From assembly GCF_001468135.1 (NCBI RefSeq), contig NZ_LNYU01000032.1, positions 45,248-109,247 on the forward strand: DNA of 64,000 bases, given 5' to 3'. A program made the translations under genes and the position numbers. The notes beneath the pieces were generated by a model. That model saw only the letters and a list, made by a program, of their open reading frames with translations. It did not search any database and had not been told where the DNA came from. The DNA is from Legionella santicrucis. GTDB lineage: Bacteria; Pseudomonadota; Gammaproteobacteria; Legionellales; Legionellaceae. Below are positions 46,652-55,617 of this stretch, in pieces (position 1 is the first letter of the stretch; each line of letters begins with the position of its first letter).

Positions 46652-46751
46652 TTGAAGCAAATTAAGTCTTATCCGCATAACAGAAAACCACCTGCCTATG
46701 CGGATGTTTTTCTGTTATGCGGCTCACATTTAACAATAACAGGAGAATACA

Positions 46752-47174
46752 ATGACTGCATCTTTAAACCGCGTTCAATTAATCGGTAATCTCGGCGCTG
46801 ATCCTAAAAGCATCACCGGAAAAGACGGACAATCTTTTGTCACTGCCACTTTGGCTACCAATGAATCATTCAAAAAAAATGATGAATGGCAAACCAGAGT
46901 GGAATGGCATCAACTGGTGCTTTTTGGAAAACTTACCAAAGTAGCTGAATATTTAAAGAAAGGTTCACAAGTATACCTTGAAGGTAAACTGCGTTCTAAT
47001 CAATGGACTGACAATGAAGGTAAGACACATCAAACCTTAAGCGTCGTCGTCAATCATATCCAGCTACTCAGTCACTCCAAATCTGCTGATGAATCTAGCA
47101 ACAAGACCGCAGAGCACCACATGGCGCAAATGCGTGAAATGTTGCAAACCGATTCAGAAGAAATTCCGTTTTAA
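46752..47174 (+). CDS. ssb: Single-stranded DNA-binding protein
   Basis: 140 residues with the OB-fold of SSB (LNRVQLIGNLGADPKSITG, VEWHQLVLFGKLTKVAEYLK, KGSQVYLEGKLRSNQWTD) and a C-terminal acidic tip ending EEIPF, the peptide that recruits repair proteins. Shorter linker than chromosomal SSB, fitting plasmid or ICE copies, which protect transferred single strands. RBS AGGAGA. Confidence 0.93.
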   Translation: MTASLNRVQLIGNLGADPKSITGKDGQSFVTATLATNESFKKNDEWQTRVEWHQLVLFGKLTKVAEYLKKGSQVYLEGKLRSNQWTDNEGKTHQTLSVVVNHIQLLSHSKSADESSNKTAEHHMAQMREMLQTDSEEIPF

Positions 47175-47188
47175 TCATACCCTACCAC

Positions 47189-47218
47189 GGGAGCAAGCTC
47201 CTGTGTGGGATTGCTCCC
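47189..47218 (+). promoter_or_regulatory. Hairpin between ssb and ardA
   Basis: GGGAGCAA and TTGCTCCC form an eight-base stem with a 14-base loop, 15 bases after the ssb stop, without a T run. May act as attenuator or single-strand signal. Confidence 0.4.
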
Positions 47219-47239
47219 TTAATACAAGGAGATAATCCC

Positions 47240-47746
47240 ATGGACACCCCTTCAATCTACGTCGCGTGTTTAGCCTCATACAACAATGCCATCCTGCATG
47301 GTGTTTGGATAGATGCCACACAAAGCGAAGATGACATTATGGAAGAAATCTGGGAAATGCTGGATAACAGCCCTGAACCCAATGCTGAAGAATACGCCAT
47401 ACACGATTATGAAGGATTCGGCAGCATCAAAATCCATGAGTACGAATCAATATGCAATATTGTTGGGTACGCATCATTTATTAAAGAGCATGGGGAACTG
47501 GGCTTAGCCCTTCTCTGTGATTATTCGATAGATGAAGCACAAACTATGTTGGAGGAGCATTATCAAGGTTGTTATGATTCAGAGGTTGATTTTTCCAGGC
47601 AGTTATTTGATGACTGTTATGCCCATCAAATACCGGATAATTTGATCTGCTATTTTGATTTTGAGGCTTTTGCTCGGGATCTTTTTATTAGTGATTATTG
47701 TTCGGTAGAGTTTGGTGGACAGGCATATATTTTTTCAAGCTATTAA
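47240..47746 (+). CDS. ardA: Antirestriction protein ArdA
   Basis: 168 residues, strongly acidic. The N-terminus PSIYVACLASYNNAILHGVW is the ArdA signature, followed by repeated EE/DD tracts (EDDIMEEIWEML, HDYEGFGSIKIHEYES). ArdA mimics the shape and charge of DNA and blocks type I restriction of newly entered DNA; it is typical of conjugative plasmids and ICEs. AAGGAG upstream. A terminator directly follows. Confidence 0.93.
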   Translation: MDTPSIYVACLASYNNAILHGVWIDATQSEDDIMEEIWEMLDNSPEPNAEEYAIHDYEGFGSIKIHEYESICNIVGYASFIKEHGELGLALLCDYSIDEAQTMLEEHYQGCYDSEVDFSRQLFDDCYAHQIPDNLICYFDFEAFARDLFISDYCSVEFGGQAYIFSSY

Positions 47747-47770
47747 GCCCCTCTTTGGGGCTTCTTTTCT
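47745..47770 (+). terminator. Rho-independent terminator after ardA
   Basis: AAGCCCC / GGGGCTT stem of seven bases with a five-base loop, followed by CTTTTCT. It overlaps the ardA stop codon. Confidence 0.85.
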
Positions 47771-47882
47771 ACTACTTTAAACTCTAAAATCCCTTTGGAA
47801 CTTCTATTAGGTTTTAAACAAGTATTATAGCCCGTTGATTCAATGTTACAATAATCGATTATTTAACTCAAAATGAACTAAA

Positions 47883-48716
47883 ATGGGTTCTGGTGTATTT
47901 ATAATTTTATCCGCAATACTCCATGCAGCATGGAATACATTTGCCAAACGCAATTCAACACCCTATTACGAAGTATTGGGAATTATGAGTTTTGCAACTG
48001 TATTTTCGCTTCTATTTATTCCTTTTTTCTCTGGCCCATTGTTTGAAACATCTGATTCCTTTTTATGGGCACTAACCTCTGGTTTATTTGAAGGCGGCTA
48101 TATAATCACATTAGCTATAAGTCTAAGTCAGTCTTCGCTTGGGAAAGCCTACATTATTATGCGAGGAAGCGCCATGGTAATTGTCTGGTTTATCTCAGCA
48201 TGCTTCCTTGGTGAAAATATAAATTTATTTAGCATCATTGGTGTATCCTCTGTTCTTTTTGGATTGATACTAACAAGCAAAACTTTTAACCCTGATCAAT
48301 CAAGACAACTATTATTTCCTATTCTATGTGGCATCTGCATTGCTGGTTATCATTTATGCTATGGTCGTTCTTTAGTATATGGTGCAAACCCAGCAGCGCT
48401 CTTTTCTGCAGCTTTATGGATTGCTTTGCCCTGTGTTTTTCTTTTGATGAAGAAAAAACAAAGACAAACATTCAAAGAACAAGTTAAATCCAATTGGAAA
48501 ATGACTTCTCTAGGAGGAATTATAAGCGCATTATCTTTCTTGCTATTTTTAATAGGATTGCGTCATGCTGAAGCTGGTCTAGCCCTTACTCTTCGTAATA
48601 CCTCAGTAGTATTTGCGCAAATATTTGCTTATTTTATTGGTGAAAAGATTTCCCAATATCAGTGGATTGGAGCTTTACTGGTAGCTTTTGGTGCTAGCTT
48701 AATATATCCATACTAA
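47883..48716 (+). CDS. EamA/DMT-family transporter
   Basis: 277 residues with ten predicted membrane helices in two five-helix halves, as in the drug/metabolite transporter superfamily. HAAWNTFAKRNSTPYYE near the start and GIRHAEAGLALTLRN-like text (GLRHAEAGLALTLRNTSVV) near the end are typical of EamA. Substrate unknown. No strong ribosome site. Convergent with the 359-residue gene, 19 bases apart, so it might export a product of that operon, but this is only positional. Confidence 0.85.
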   Translation: MGSGVFIILSAILHAAWNTFAKRNSTPYYEVLGIMSFATVFSLLFIPFFSGPLFETSDSFLWALTSGLFEGGYIITLAISLSQSSLGKAYIIMRGSAMVIVWFISACFLGENINLFSIIGVSSVLFGLILTSKTFNPDQSRQLLFPILCGICIAGYHLCYGRSLVYGANPAALFSAALWIALPCVFLLMKKKQRQTFKEQVKSNWKMTSLGGIISALSFLLFLIGLRHAEAGLALTLRNTSVVFAQIFAYFIGEKISQYQWIGALLVAFGASLIYPY

Positions 48717-48735
48717 AAGTGAATGAGTCCATTGA

Positions 48736-49815
48736 TCATTTGTCATCCATAAGTTGACAAAAAATTTCCTTAAATAACTCTATAGAGTTATTTACACTAG
48801 CACTTAGCTGTAGTAGATAAGCATTTTCATTATCCCACCAAAGAGCATCATGTGGCCCATAACAATTATTAACACTGGCAATGTATATATTGCTGGAAAT
48901 CATATCACTCTTCGGGTTTAGGACAGTTAAATTAAAATTACTGTATCCACTAAATGAATTCATATTGGGCAATCTAGAAAGTGGTGGTTTCTTTATTGGA
49001 AAAGAGGCTTTATTAAAAACACGAAACCATGCAATTTGGCTTTTCTTTCCATTCTTCGGAAACATAACCAGTTGAATCTCTTCTATTTGATCTTTATTGC
49101 CATAAATAATTTGACTATCGGCAATAAAATCCAAATTTAGATAGTTTAAATACTTTAGATTGTGATCTGGCTTGCTTCCACTAAGGATATTATGCATTGG
49201 CCATCTTAAATTCCATAAACTTGAAGGTGGTTTATATTCATTTCTATTAATGCATGCATTTTCTACGCAGTTGTTGTAGCGTGACCAATACGATAGTTCA
49301 AAAAAGCTCTTTTCTAAGATTTCACTTGATGATGAAAGAGGAGAAAAAAATTTACAAAGTTCTAAGAACTCCTCATCCTTTAAATTTCCTTCAAGTAGAC
49401 GAAGTTCAATATTAGTCCCATGGGATAAAAAACTTAACGTTTTCGATTTCGAATAATCATAACCAATCCAACAAATACTTTCCTGATTCAAAACGTGGGG
49501 GTTCATTTCCCAAACCCAATGATCGTATAAAGCAGCGTGATCTAATGTTGATAAAGGTCCAAAGTCATACAAAAATTGCTTACATCTTAAGAGAGCATTT
49601 TTATATTTCACCAAGAAGTAATAAGAGGAAAAATGAGCAGAACACCAAGCAGACCATTTTTTAAATTGATAATGACTTGGTTGTTCATTATAAGGAACTT
49701 CTTCCTCCCTAAGTATAAAGTTATATAAAGTAACTTCTTTAGTATTGGGTACCAAAATAACAAAATTTACTTTTTCTTGAGCCTGACTAGGGGAGATTTC
49801 GTGCACTAAATTCAT
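48736..49815 (-). CDS. Unknown 359-aa protein in peptide/oxygenase operon
   Basis: No family recognised. Soluble, no signal peptide or membrane segment, rich in aromatic residues, Cys and Ser. Notable segments: KWSAWCSAHFSSYYFLVKYK, FGPLSTLDHAALYDHWVWEM, NNCVENACINRNEY and GPHDALWWDNENAY. Third gene after the peptide and the oxygenase on the same strand, 64 bases downstream, so most likely a partner of the oxygenase. Could be a second tailoring enzyme or a binding protein. AT-rich like its neighbours. Confidence 0.6.
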   Translation of the reverse strand: MNLVHEISPSQAQEKVNFVILVPNTKEVTLYNFILREEEVPYNEQPSHYQFKKWSAWCSAHFSSYYFLVKYKNALLRCKQFLYDFGPLSTLDHAALYDHWVWEMNPHVLNQESICWIGYDYSKSKTLSFLSHGTNIELRLLEGNLKDEEFLELCKFFSPLSSSSEILEKSFFELSYWSRYNNCVENACINRNEYKPPSSLWNLRWPMHNILSGSKPDHNLKYLNYLNLDFIADSQIIYGNKDQIEEIQLVMFPKNGKKSQIAWFRVFNKASFPIKKPPLSRLPNMNSFSGYSNFNLTVLNPKSDMISSNIYIASVNNCYGPHDALWWDNENAYLLQLSASVNNSIELFKEIFCQLMDDK

Positions 49816-49879
49816 TTTTTAATTCCAAGCATATTAAGATTGGGAGTCATCTATAATTTGGCGGGACTAAAACTAATAA

Positions 49880-50641
49880 TTATAAGCTTGAATGTTCTTG
49901 CTCAGCCTCTTTCGCTTCATTTATTTTATCATTACTCATAAAAAACCCGGTTATCGATGCCCTTACATGATTTCCTGCTGCATTCTCTACTTTTTTTATA
50001 CAGTGCAAAATATTATTTTTAAAAATAACCAACCTATTAGGTTTAGGTACAATATAATAGCCTATTCCATCAGCAGCAAACTTATTCAACTCAGAACTAG
50101 TAAGATGGAACCCTACTTTTTTCTTCTTATCATCAATCAACGTCACTTCAGGATAATCAAAATCTAGTTGGGGTGTAGGATTAATTAATAATTCAGCTCC
50201 CCAATTTATGTCCCAAGTGGGGTGGCAGTAATATACATATGCACCTGATATTTTGTACTTACCATCTGTATGCCAAGATAGTCCTGCCCCTCTTGGATAC
50301 AAATAGGATCTAGCATAGAAAAAATCCCAATCTTTATCTTTGAAACCTATTAAATGAGAATAGTCAGTGGATCCTGCAATTAATTCCTCTATAAATAAAT
50401 CAATTGTTGTGTTTGTAGGGTAAATTTGCTCTGTAGTGCAAGACTCAGGTCTAGGGTGAGAAATAGTAACACCACCCCATAAAGGGGAGCCATCCTCAAG
50501 ACTAAAAGCATTTACCCATTTAGAAGTATGAACAAACTTGAATTTTTCAGTTTGAATAAAATTCCAAATTTTTTCAAAAGCTGATAGCTCTAAGAAGTCA
50601 TCAATTACTGCAAAAACATCATTGTTTAAAACTAATTTCAT
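49880..50641 (-). CDS. 2-oxoglutarate/Fe(II)-dependent oxygenase
   Basis: 253 residues. The iron ligands are visible: His124 and Asp126 in SWHTDGK and His213 in NILHCIKK, with Arg227 in NHVRASITGF for 2-oxoglutarate. Such prolyl-hydroxylase-like enzymes hydroxylate proteins, peptides or small molecules. It begins 28 bases after the stop of a 26-codon ORF, suggesting that this peptide may be its substrate. No ribosome site as strong as that of the peptide. Confidence 0.82.
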   Translation of the reverse strand: MKLVLNNDVFAVIDDFLELSAFEKIWNFIQTEKFKFVHTSKWVNAFSLEDGSPLWGGVTISHPRPESCTTEQIYPTNTTIDLFIEELIAGSTDYSHLIGFKDKDWDFFYARSYLYPRGAGLSWHTDGKYKISGAYVYYCHPTWDINWGAELLINPTPQLDFDYPEVTLIDDKKKKVGFHLTSSELNKFAADGIGYYIVPKPNRLVIFKNNILHCIKKVENAAGNHVRASITGFFMSNDKINEAKEAEQEHSSL

Positions 50642-50669
50642 ATCAATATAAAACCATCAAAGGAGATAC

Positions 50670-50750
50670 TTATATCTCCATTGATAACCAAGGCATATAT
50701 TCGTCCTTATCTTCATCGGCATCAATTCTATTAGAATAATATACTTTCAT
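50670..50750 (-). CDS. 26-residue peptide, candidate substrate of the 2OG-Fe(II) oxygenase
   Basis: A complete 27-codon ORF with AAGGAG eight bases before the ATG and a near-consensus promoter at 50789-50817 upstream. It reads MKVYYSNRIDADEDKDEY followed by MPWLSMEI: an acidic Asp/Glu-rich middle and a short hydrophobic-aromatic end. It is the first gene of the operon, directly before the oxygenase. Either a modified-peptide precursor or a leader peptide that controls the operon. No family recognised. Confidence 0.6.
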   Translation of the reverse strand: MKVYYSNRIDADEDKDEYMPWLSMEI

Positions 50751-50788
50751 AACATCTCCTTATTAATTACCTTGTATAACAGATTCCG

Positions 50789-50817
50789 ATTATAGATTTA
50801 TTATCTCATCAAGGCAA
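50789..50817 (-). promoter_or_regulatory. Sigma-70 promoter of the peptide/oxygenase operon
   Basis: On the minus strand TTGCCT (50812-50817), 17-base spacer, TATAAT (50789-50794). The expected start is about 30 bases before the peptide ATG. Best-matching promoter of the right half of the window. Confidence 0.65.
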
Positions 50818-50913
50818 TTAAGTTGAGGTGACATTTTTTACACCATGATCTATACAAAACCACAAAATGGTTATTTATTTCATAACTTGTTTTCATTGCA
50901 ATCAAACAAAGTA

Positions 50914-53900
50914 TCAGTCTTTCACTAATTGGCAAAATAAATTCATCATAGTGATTTGTTCGATGTTATTTGGTACAGAATCTAACAATGCTGGAGAATA
51001 AACAATAACTGCCATACATTGTGCCCTTGATACTGCAACATTAATGCGATTCTTATCAAATAGAAAATTTAACCCTCTGGGAGACTCATTAGCACTGCTT
51101 GCACACATGCTTAAAAATACAACTGGCGCTTCTTGTCCCTGGAATTTGTCAACACTGCCTACTCTGGCTTTATCTCCAAGGGCTTTTTTCAATTTATTAA
51201 CCTGATAATTGTATGGAGCAACAAAAAGAATATCTTCCCAATCAATTGTTCTTTGTTTACCATTTTTGGTATTAAAAGTCCGCCCCAATAATTCATGAAC
51301 TAAAGAAACAATTTTCTCAACTTCTTCATCACTGGCTTGTGTATTGCCTTCATGCATAACTGGTACAGTTATTATTCCAGCCTCCTTGTTTAAAATACCA
51401 TTATAACCAATAGGGATAGTTATCAATTGCTCATCATTTTCTGGAGCGGTTTCAAGTTTACCCTCATATACTGCCTCACTTATAAATTGATTGACTGCCG
51501 AGTGCATTCGATAGGTTGTTCCCAAAAATACGCCCATTGAATCAGGGATAGTTGGGGTCGAATGTAACAGGTAATCGAGAATGGATAATCCGCTGTCCTC
51601 TGGATGGCTACCTTGAGAAGGTTGACCCAATTGCATCTGGTCACCCATCAAGATGATATTGGCTGTTGCTCTGCTCATAGCAATTAAATTTGCAACACTA
51701 ACTTGCCCTGCCTCATCGATAAAAAGATAATCAAACCCATTTTCAAGGTCATCTCTGGAAAAGCCCCAAGCAGTTGTTCCTACGACACGGCCTGCTTGCA
51801 CAAAACCAGCAATATCTTTATTTTCCAGCACACTAATCTTCAAATCGTCAATGGCAGAGTCAGTATTGCGTGTACAAGCAAAATGTCCTGTAATTCCTTC
51901 TTTATGGCAATATTGGGCAGTGTTAATTAATAAATTATTGATGGCTTTGTGGCTATTGGAAGATATGCCTATCTTTTTACCTTTTTTAATCAGTTCAGCA
52001 ATCAAATGCTTACCTGTATATGTCTTGCCAGCACCTGGTGGGCCTTGAATAGTCAGATAGCTATTATTCAAATTAGTAACTGCCTCAATAATTTCATTCA
52101 ATCGTTGATTTGGATCATGGCTGGGGGCTATTGCTTGACCGGACATATGTCCTTTAATTCTTGGGATAGATTTACCCAAAAAATCAATTATAACAGTATG
52201 AGTTAGTGCTCCTTTTGCAAATGCCTCTGCCTGTTTTGTAATAGCTTGAGGTATTGGATCAGGATTAACATATTCGTTTGGAATTAAGGTAATAGGGCTA
52301 TCAGGTTCACTTTTTATTTGCAGTGCAATAATTCCATTCTCCAGATCACTGCCTTCCGCGTGGCAAGCAGCTTTTATGTTTTTACCATCTGGTGTCTCAC
52401 AGCCTAACAAGTAATACTCTTTTGCATTACCTTTGAATTCCTGATCTGGATCAAACGAATATTCATAGACTAAGTTGCGGGCTTTAGGCGTTGGCTTATA
52501 CGGCGATTTGTCAGTTCGCTGACAATAGGCCAAGCAATCAATATCCTCAAGTAATTCTTCCTCACTTAATCCTAACCGATCAAACATCCTCCAAAAAACG
52601 GGTTTTGACTCACGTCTATGAAATTCAATTGACCAAGCCATAACAGAATTAATTTTTGATAATTGTTCCTGATCCTCACCTTTCAATTGTGAAGCTTGTT
52701 CAAGCAAGTTGTCACGAAGTTTAATGCGTTCGTTAATTTCTTCTTTAATCTCAGGCTCAACTAATTCTGTTTTGCCAAGGAAACAAATGCCACTGGATTC
52801 CTGCTTTTCTCTTAACCAGGTAACCAATTCCTGGGTAGAGTTACAATCATCAATATTGTAAGTGCGAATATCATTTAATACCTTTGACGTTTGCCAAGTA
52901 TTACCATCAGGATTTTCTCGCCATCGTTCATAAACAACTACTGAATCTCCACCAGAGCCTACCTCTGTATCTCGTTTGGAGCGGTATAAATGCTCAACAT
53001 TTTTAATTGAGTAACGCGGCTCTCCTATTAATAGCGCGCCTTTTACGATTTTGTATAAATCAACAAATACTTCGTTACGTAATAACTGATCAACTTCATA
53101 CTCACACACGCCATATCTGCTTATTAGTTTACGGCAAGCAGTAATTTCATAGCTTGCATAATGATATATGTGCATGGATGGATCTTGCTGCCATCGTTGG
53201 TAAGTCCATTCAATAAATGCTCTGAAACTTTCTTTTTCCTGATCTTTATTATGTGCCCAAAAATCCATGTATTGACGCTGACTATTATCATCAAAATAAG
53301 TTACGCCCCAAAGATATTCCAAACCTCCATCTTCTAAAGGAAACCCTTCGATATCAAAAAAGATATCATTTTTTGATTTAGGTGGTAGCAAAGCCAATCC
53401 CTGTTTTTTTCCATTTTCATTATCAATTAACTGATAAGCAGGAATATCTTTTCCAATGCTCTCTTTTTGAATTTTGGCCTGAGCTTTTAGCCGCTCAAAT
53501 AGTTCAGGTTTTATTCCTTTTACATTTTTATTATTAGCGTTAGCTAAAGCAGTCATGGTATCGATACCTGCTTTATTCAATTTCTTGATTTGTCCAGAAG
53601 TAATGGTAGCAACCTGAATCAGATGGTCTGCTTCCAATAGTAGATTCTCAGCATGTATGCTCCATCTTCCCCAACTTTTTGATGAGGCCGGATCAAGACA
53701 TTTAACGGGATCGAATTCTTGGTGCAGAGACAAAAATTTGTGCTTAAGATTTTGGTAGAAATAAAAATAATCATTAACCCTGAATCGTTTTTGTTCCTTA
53801 TTACCCAAAACAATAGTGATATGCTCGGCAGTTGTTTGTTGCATTACAGCAAGCATTTCAGCATAACAACATAATTGCACCAGAAAATAAGTCTTAACGG

Positions 53901-54312
53901 ACTTGGCTAATTTAGTATCCCAAATTTCATAGCAATAATCTCCAAAAATACTTTTACCTTGGACTTTAATCAAAAAATCGGCGTACCCTCTAAACGGTAA
54001 CAATTCCAAATGCGCCTGGTAAATTACATCTACCCCATTTTTCATAGCATCAATAGTTGCTTGATATGAATCAGTCCGCTTGCGCAAATTAGCAATCGTT
54101 AATCCTCTAGCTTCAAATGCAGTTAATACTTCTGATTCATGTTGATTTCCCATGTCATGCAAAACACTCAACAATTCATCACTTTCATCAGGAGTAGGCA
54201 CTAAGTTTGGATGAGTTATTGCAAGATGTTCCATCCATGATGCAAAGGGGCTTTCCATAAACTGAGTCAGATCTGACGGTGAGAATACAATTTGGTTGGA
54301 ATCAAGATACAT
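50914..54312 (-). CDS. TM0106-type RecB-like nuclease fused to SF1 (Dna2/Nam7-like) helicase
   Basis: 1132 residues. Residues 1 to about 200 are a RecB-like nuclease domain (SPSDLTQFMESPFASWMEHL; GDYCYEIWDTKLAKS with the active acid and Lys). About 315-500 is an RNase H-like domain (FFDIEGFPLEDGGLEYLWGV). From about 730 there is an SF1 helicase: Walker A GPPGAGKTYTGKHLI near 755, Walker B FIDEAGQ, SVDKFQGQEAPVVF and NVAVSRAQ. Probably unwinds and cuts DNA or RNA. Stand-alone members occur widely in accessory regions; role in repair or phage defence is not settled. Monocistronic. Confidence 0.88.
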   Translation of the reverse strand: MYLDSNQIVFSPSDLTQFMESPFASWMEHLAITHPNLVPTPDESDELLSVLHDMGNQHESEVLTAFEARGLTIANLRKRTDSYQATIDAMKNGVDVIYQAHLELLPFRGYADFLIKVQGKSIFGDYCYEIWDTKLAKSVKTYFLVQLCCYAEMLAVMQQTTAEHITIVLGNKEQKRFRVNDYFYFYQNLKHKFLSLHQEFDPVKCLDPASSKSWGRWSIHAENLLLEADHLIQVATITSGQIKKLNKAGIDTMTALANANNKNVKGIKPELFERLKAQAKIQKESIGKDIPAYQLIDNENGKKQGLALLPPKSKNDIFFDIEGFPLEDGGLEYLWGVTYFDDNSQRQYMDFWAHNKDQEKESFRAFIEWTYQRWQQDPSMHIYHYASYEITACRKLISRYGVCEYEVDQLLRNEVFVDLYKIVKGALLIGEPRYSIKNVEHLYRSKRDTEVGSGGDSVVVYERWRENPDGNTWQTSKVLNDIRTYNIDDCNSTQELVTWLREKQESSGICFLGKTELVEPEIKEEINERIKLRDNLLEQASQLKGEDQEQLSKINSVMAWSIEFHRRESKPVFWRMFDRLGLSEEELLEDIDCLAYCQRTDKSPYKPTPKARNLVYEYSFDPDQEFKGNAKEYYLLGCETPDGKNIKAACHAEGSDLENGIIALQIKSEPDSPITLIPNEYVNPDPIPQAITKQAEAFAKGALTHTVIIDFLGKSIPRIKGHMSGQAIAPSHDPNQRLNEIIEAVTNLNNSYLTIQGPPGAGKTYTGKHLIAELIKKGKKIGISSNSHKAINNLLINTAQYCHKEGITGHFACTRNTDSAIDDLKISVLENKDIAGFVQAGRVVGTTAWGFSRDDLENGFDYLFIDEAGQVSVANLIAMSRATANIILMGDQMQLGQPSQGSHPEDSGLSILDYLLHSTPTIPDSMGVFLGTTYRMHSAVNQFISEAVYEGKLETAPENDEQLITIPIGYNGILNKEAGIITVPVMHEGNTQASDEEVEKIVSLVHELLGRTFNTKNGKQRTIDWEDILFVAPYNYQVNKLKKALGDKARVGSVDKFQGQEAPVVFLSMCASSANESPRGLNFLFDKNRINVAVSRAQCMAVIVYSPALLDSVPNNIEQITMMNLFCQLVKD

Positions 54313-54429
54313 TTGGAATTTACCCTCATTTTTCTTATCATTAAGCCTTTCTTAGGGGCTTAATACTGTAACTCAACAACAAAGTGATTAATTATTGTTC
54401 TATATTATATTTAACTCTTGGAGAAAAAT

Positions 54430-55038
54430 ATGGACATAAGAACTTCATTTTATTGGGATGCCAAAAATAAAAGCATACACTATTTAATATGCGATTTTAC
54501 TGAAAATGAATTTAATTTGCTTGTTGAACCAAGAAAAATCGATATAAATTTGAATGATTTTAAATATAACGTGCAAAAAGCTGTCAGGGAATATTTTGAT
54601 CAATTAAATAGTTTTAACCCTCAAGACATCAAGATTGAATATAAAATTCTGGCTAGTGGAAGTCCTGCACAACTATTCCAAAAATATCGAAATTCCTCAG
54701 ATTACTCAGAAATAGTAAAAACTATTTTTGAAACGGGAGTTAAAGAATTCAATGCAAATTTTTCAATTAAATTGCAACCACAAACTAAATCTCTTTTAAC
54801 CGGAGAACCTCTAAATCAATTAAAAAACATATTACATAGACTTGGATTGATTAATTCTATGAGAAAAGATGCCTATAAATGGCATTTATGGTCAATTATG
54901 ATACATGCAACCAATTCAACATATAATGAAAAAATTCGAAAACAACTTTGGAAGCCACTCATAGACACCCTAAATTCATCGAAAGGTAGTGCGATGCGGT
55001 ATGAAGAGTGGATTGCACAAGCATCAATAAATTCTTAG
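54430..55038 (+). CDS. Hypothetical protein, 202 aa
   Basis: Divergent from the nuclease-helicase gene, 117 bases away. A TTGGAG ribosome site precedes the ATG at 54430; an in-frame TTG at 54418 lies inside that site. Soluble, lysine- and asparagine-rich; segments FYWDAKNKSIHYLICDFTEN and YKILASGSPAQLFQKYRNSS. No domain recognised. Its 3' end overlaps a minus-strand frame. AT-rich island-type composition. Confidence 0.6.
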   Translation: MDIRTSFYWDAKNKSIHYLICDFTENEFNLLVEPRKIDINLNDFKYNVQKAVREYFDQLNSFNPQDIKIEYKILASGSPAQLFQKYRNSSDYSEIVKTIFETGVKEFNANFSIKLQPQTKSLLTGEPLNQLKNILHRLGLINSMRKDAYKWHLWSIMIHATNSTYNEKIRKQLWKPLIDTLNSSKGSAMRYEEWIAQASINS

Positions 55039-55246
55039 ATGCTTCTTTAATCCTATAATGGATAAGTAAATTTTTTTCATTATGCTTTAAACTAATTTCA
55101 AAATTTGTTGTTAAGCTATGCAAGGTGGTTCTATGCCGCATAATTTTTTTTAAGTCTTTATTTATCAGAGCAATTTTCAATAACTTTAACTCACCCCGAA
55201 CACGAAGATAAATTTCAGAAATAGGTTTAATATTTATTACGCTCAT
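54959..55246 (-). CDS. Hypothetical protein next to tRNA-Pro, 95 aa
   Basis: From the ATG at 55246 the frame gives a basic helical protein (VRGELKLLKIALINKDLKKI, then NEKNLLIHYRIKEASK) with only a weak GGA before it. The frame stays open back into the tRNA, but that part is noncoding. It overlaps the end of the previous gene by 80 bases on the other strand. It could be a remnant of an integrase-adjacent gene. Weakly supported. Confidence 0.35.
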   Translation of the reverse strand: MSVINIKPISEIYLRVRGELKLLKIALINKDLKKIMRHRTTLHSLTTNFEISLKHNEKNLLIHYRIKEASKNLLMLVQSTLHTASHYLSMNLGCL

Positions 55247-55331
55247 TTGGACCATTTCCAGAAAGTGTAGCCAGAAGTGTAGCCAAGATTTTATATTAGT
55301 GAATGGGGATTTATTATAACCCTTACTGGGC

Positions 55332-55408
55332 TTGGTCGGGACGGAAGGATTTGAACCTTCGACCACTAGCACCCCATGCTAGTACGCTACCAGGCTGCGC
55401 TACGCCCC
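55332..55408 (-). tRNA. tRNA-Pro (GGG anticodon)
   Basis: 77 bases on the minus strand fold into a complete cloverleaf: acceptor CGGGGCG / CGTCCCG, D loop AGCCTGGTAG, anticodon stem CTAGC / GCTAG with loop ATGGGGT (anticodon GGG), T arm GGTTCAAATCC, discriminator A and encoded CCA. The 3' end faces the mobile DNA to the left, as expected for an integrase target. Confidence 0.97.
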
Positions 55409-55419
55409 GACTGCCCGCA

Positions 55420-55448
55420 AATAATAGCGAAGTCTGGAGGAAATAACA
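55420..55448 (-). promoter_or_regulatory. Promoter of tRNA-Pro
   Basis: TTGTTA (55443-55448), 17-base spacer, TATTAT (55420-55425) on the minus strand, followed by a GC-rich discriminator (GCGGGC), the mark of stringently controlled stable-RNA promoters. Confidence 0.75.
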
Positions 55449-55617
55449 AGTGCTAGATATTTATTCAAGAGGTCTACTATTGAATTTGTTTAAAATTAAC
55501 ACCAAAAACTTTTGTAGAAAACCAGATATGCCTAGGCATTTAATCCTCTTTTTGAGCATGAAATCAAGTTAACTGGCTCAAAGTACCTCATTATTATGGC
55601 GATATTCCTGTCCCATA

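Noticed and set aside
55247-55372. Upstream extension of the small minus-strand frame through the tRNA
   Set aside because: It would translate the tRNA-Pro 3' half; the frame is open by chance.
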